Part shown: positions 6,866 to 7,241 of the stretch, one piece after another
Numbering within the stretch: the first letter of the stretch is position 1
Layout: every line of letters begins with the position of its first letter
Source: an uncultured Lachnospiraceae bacterium
GTDB lineage: Bacteria; Bacillota; Clostridia; Lachnospirales; Lachnospiraceae
Assembly: GCA_937915975.1 (NCBI GenBank)
Contig: CALGGL010000161.1
Location: 1 to 7,241, forward strand
Reading direction: 5' to 3'
Length of the DNA: 7,241 nucleotides
The notes under the pieces: generated by a model
What the model was told of the DNA's origin: nothing
Seen by the model: the letters and a program-made list of their open reading frames with translations, nothing else
Databases searched by the model: none
Translations under genes and position numbers: made by a program

Positions 6866-7241
6866 GGCGGAGCATTTTTATATAACTCCTGATATTCTTT
6901 TGGCGACATTCCATACTCTTTTTTAAAGGCTTTGAAAAAGCTGGAATAATCCCTGAAACCAAAGCGCTCATAGGCTTTCGTGATGCTTTCTCCGTTTATA
7001 ATGGAGCTTCGGCATTCCGAGAGCCTTTTTTTGATGATATATTGATGGAGCGAGATTCCAAGGGTATCTTTAAAAAGATGGGCAACATAATATTTGCTCA
7101 CAAAAAAATGTGAGGCAATATCTTCAAGACTCAGCGGCTCTTCCAGATTCTGTTCGACATAGGACAGGATATTTTCAAAAAGAGTTGATTCATCCCCCTC
7201 GGAATGAAGGTGCTCCTCGTCATAGATCACTCTGTTTATGG
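6856..7241 (-). CDS. AraC/XylS-family transcriptional regulator, C-terminal DNA-binding part (5' end outside window)
   Basis: On the minus strand the frame runs open from the window edge (7241) to TGA at 6858-6856. A GTG at 7230 is preceded by in-frame coding sequence (INR-VIYDEEHLH), so it is an internal codon and the gene is truncated by the window. The visible ~127 residues are the classic double helix-turn-helix. The first HTH is LSLEDIASHFFVSKYYVAHL (roughly 7134-7075), followed by FKDTLGISLHQYI. The linker helix has KKRLSECRSSI. The second HTH is ITKAYERFGFRDYSSFFKAF (about 6984-6925), followed by KKEYGMSPKEY. An effector-binding domain, often a cupin, would be expected upstream but is not visible. 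Its target and ligand are unknown. It is convergent with the FakA-like gene, so it is not in the same operon, and its own promoter lies outside the window. Confidence 0.93.
   Translation of the reverse strand, partial: INRVIYDEEHLHSEGDESTLFENILSYVEQNLEEPLSLEDIASHFFVSKYYVAHLFKDTLGISLHQYIIKKRLSECRSSIINGESITKAYERFGFRDYSSFFKAFKKEYGMSPKEYQELYKNAPPQP

Noticed and set aside
6866..6892. Possible GGAG/CTCC hairpin after the FakA-like gene as a terminator
   Set aside because: The stem is only 4 bp with a long AT loop and no proper T-tract after it, and it lies inside the convergent gene.
7228..7230. GTG as the start of the AraC-type regulator
   Set aside because: The frame stays open to the window edge, and the family normally has an N-terminal domain of well over 100 residues before the HTH region.

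Overview
The window looks like a chromosomal segment from a low-GC Gram-positive bacterium, most likely a gut or rumen member of the Clostridia close to Lachnospiraceae. This is inferred from three things: a very large modular MBG/Ig-type surface protein with a TGD-type C-terminal anchor, strong AGGAGG-type ribosome binding sites, and the families of the small genes. No rRNA or other taxonomic marker is present, so the assignment is by style only.

Layout, left to right. (1) Positions 3-5195 (+) hold the 3' part of a giant cell-surface protein, 1730 codons visible and the N-terminus outside the window. It is a string of beta-sandwich modules. Five module types (here A to E) appear in the same order twice, giving a super-repeat of about 450-467 residues. 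After that come a different Ig-like module, a third E, a third A, an FN3-like domain, a Cna-B-like domain, a C-terminal domain, a Pro-rich stalk with 9-nt tandem repeats, and a membrane/sorting tail. The tail motif is SVDTGD, which lacks the usual proline. (2) Positions 5196-5349 are an AT-rich intergenic stretch with a strong 14-bp terminator hairpin, a possible promoter and a good ribosome binding site. (3) Positions 5350-6552 (+) encode a 400-residue class I SAM-dependent methyltransferase of the Methyltransf_32-like group. (4) Positions 6575-6865 (+) follow after 22 bp, probably in the same operon, and encode a 96-residue stand-alone protein resembling the middle domain of FakA/YloV (often labelled 'kinase to dihydroxyacetone kinase'). 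(5) Positions 6856-7241 (-) carry the C-terminal DNA-binding part of an AraC-family regulator. It is cut by the window edge and overlaps the preceding gene tail to tail by 10 bp.

The most unusual signal is a sharp compositional break inside the methyltransferase gene. Positions 5341-6120 are about 29% GC and have no CTG leucine codon among 22 leucines. Positions 6121-6540 are about 44% GC and have 7 CTG among 15 leucines. The reading frame and the catalytic motifs run through intact. This suggests recombination inside the gene, or a chimeric join in the assembly.

Functionally, the surface protein is its own transcription unit, closed by the terminator. The methyltransferase and FakA-like gene form a small housekeeping-type pair. 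The AraC regulator converges on them and need not control them. I found no RNA genes, CRISPR arrays, insertion sequences or phage genes.
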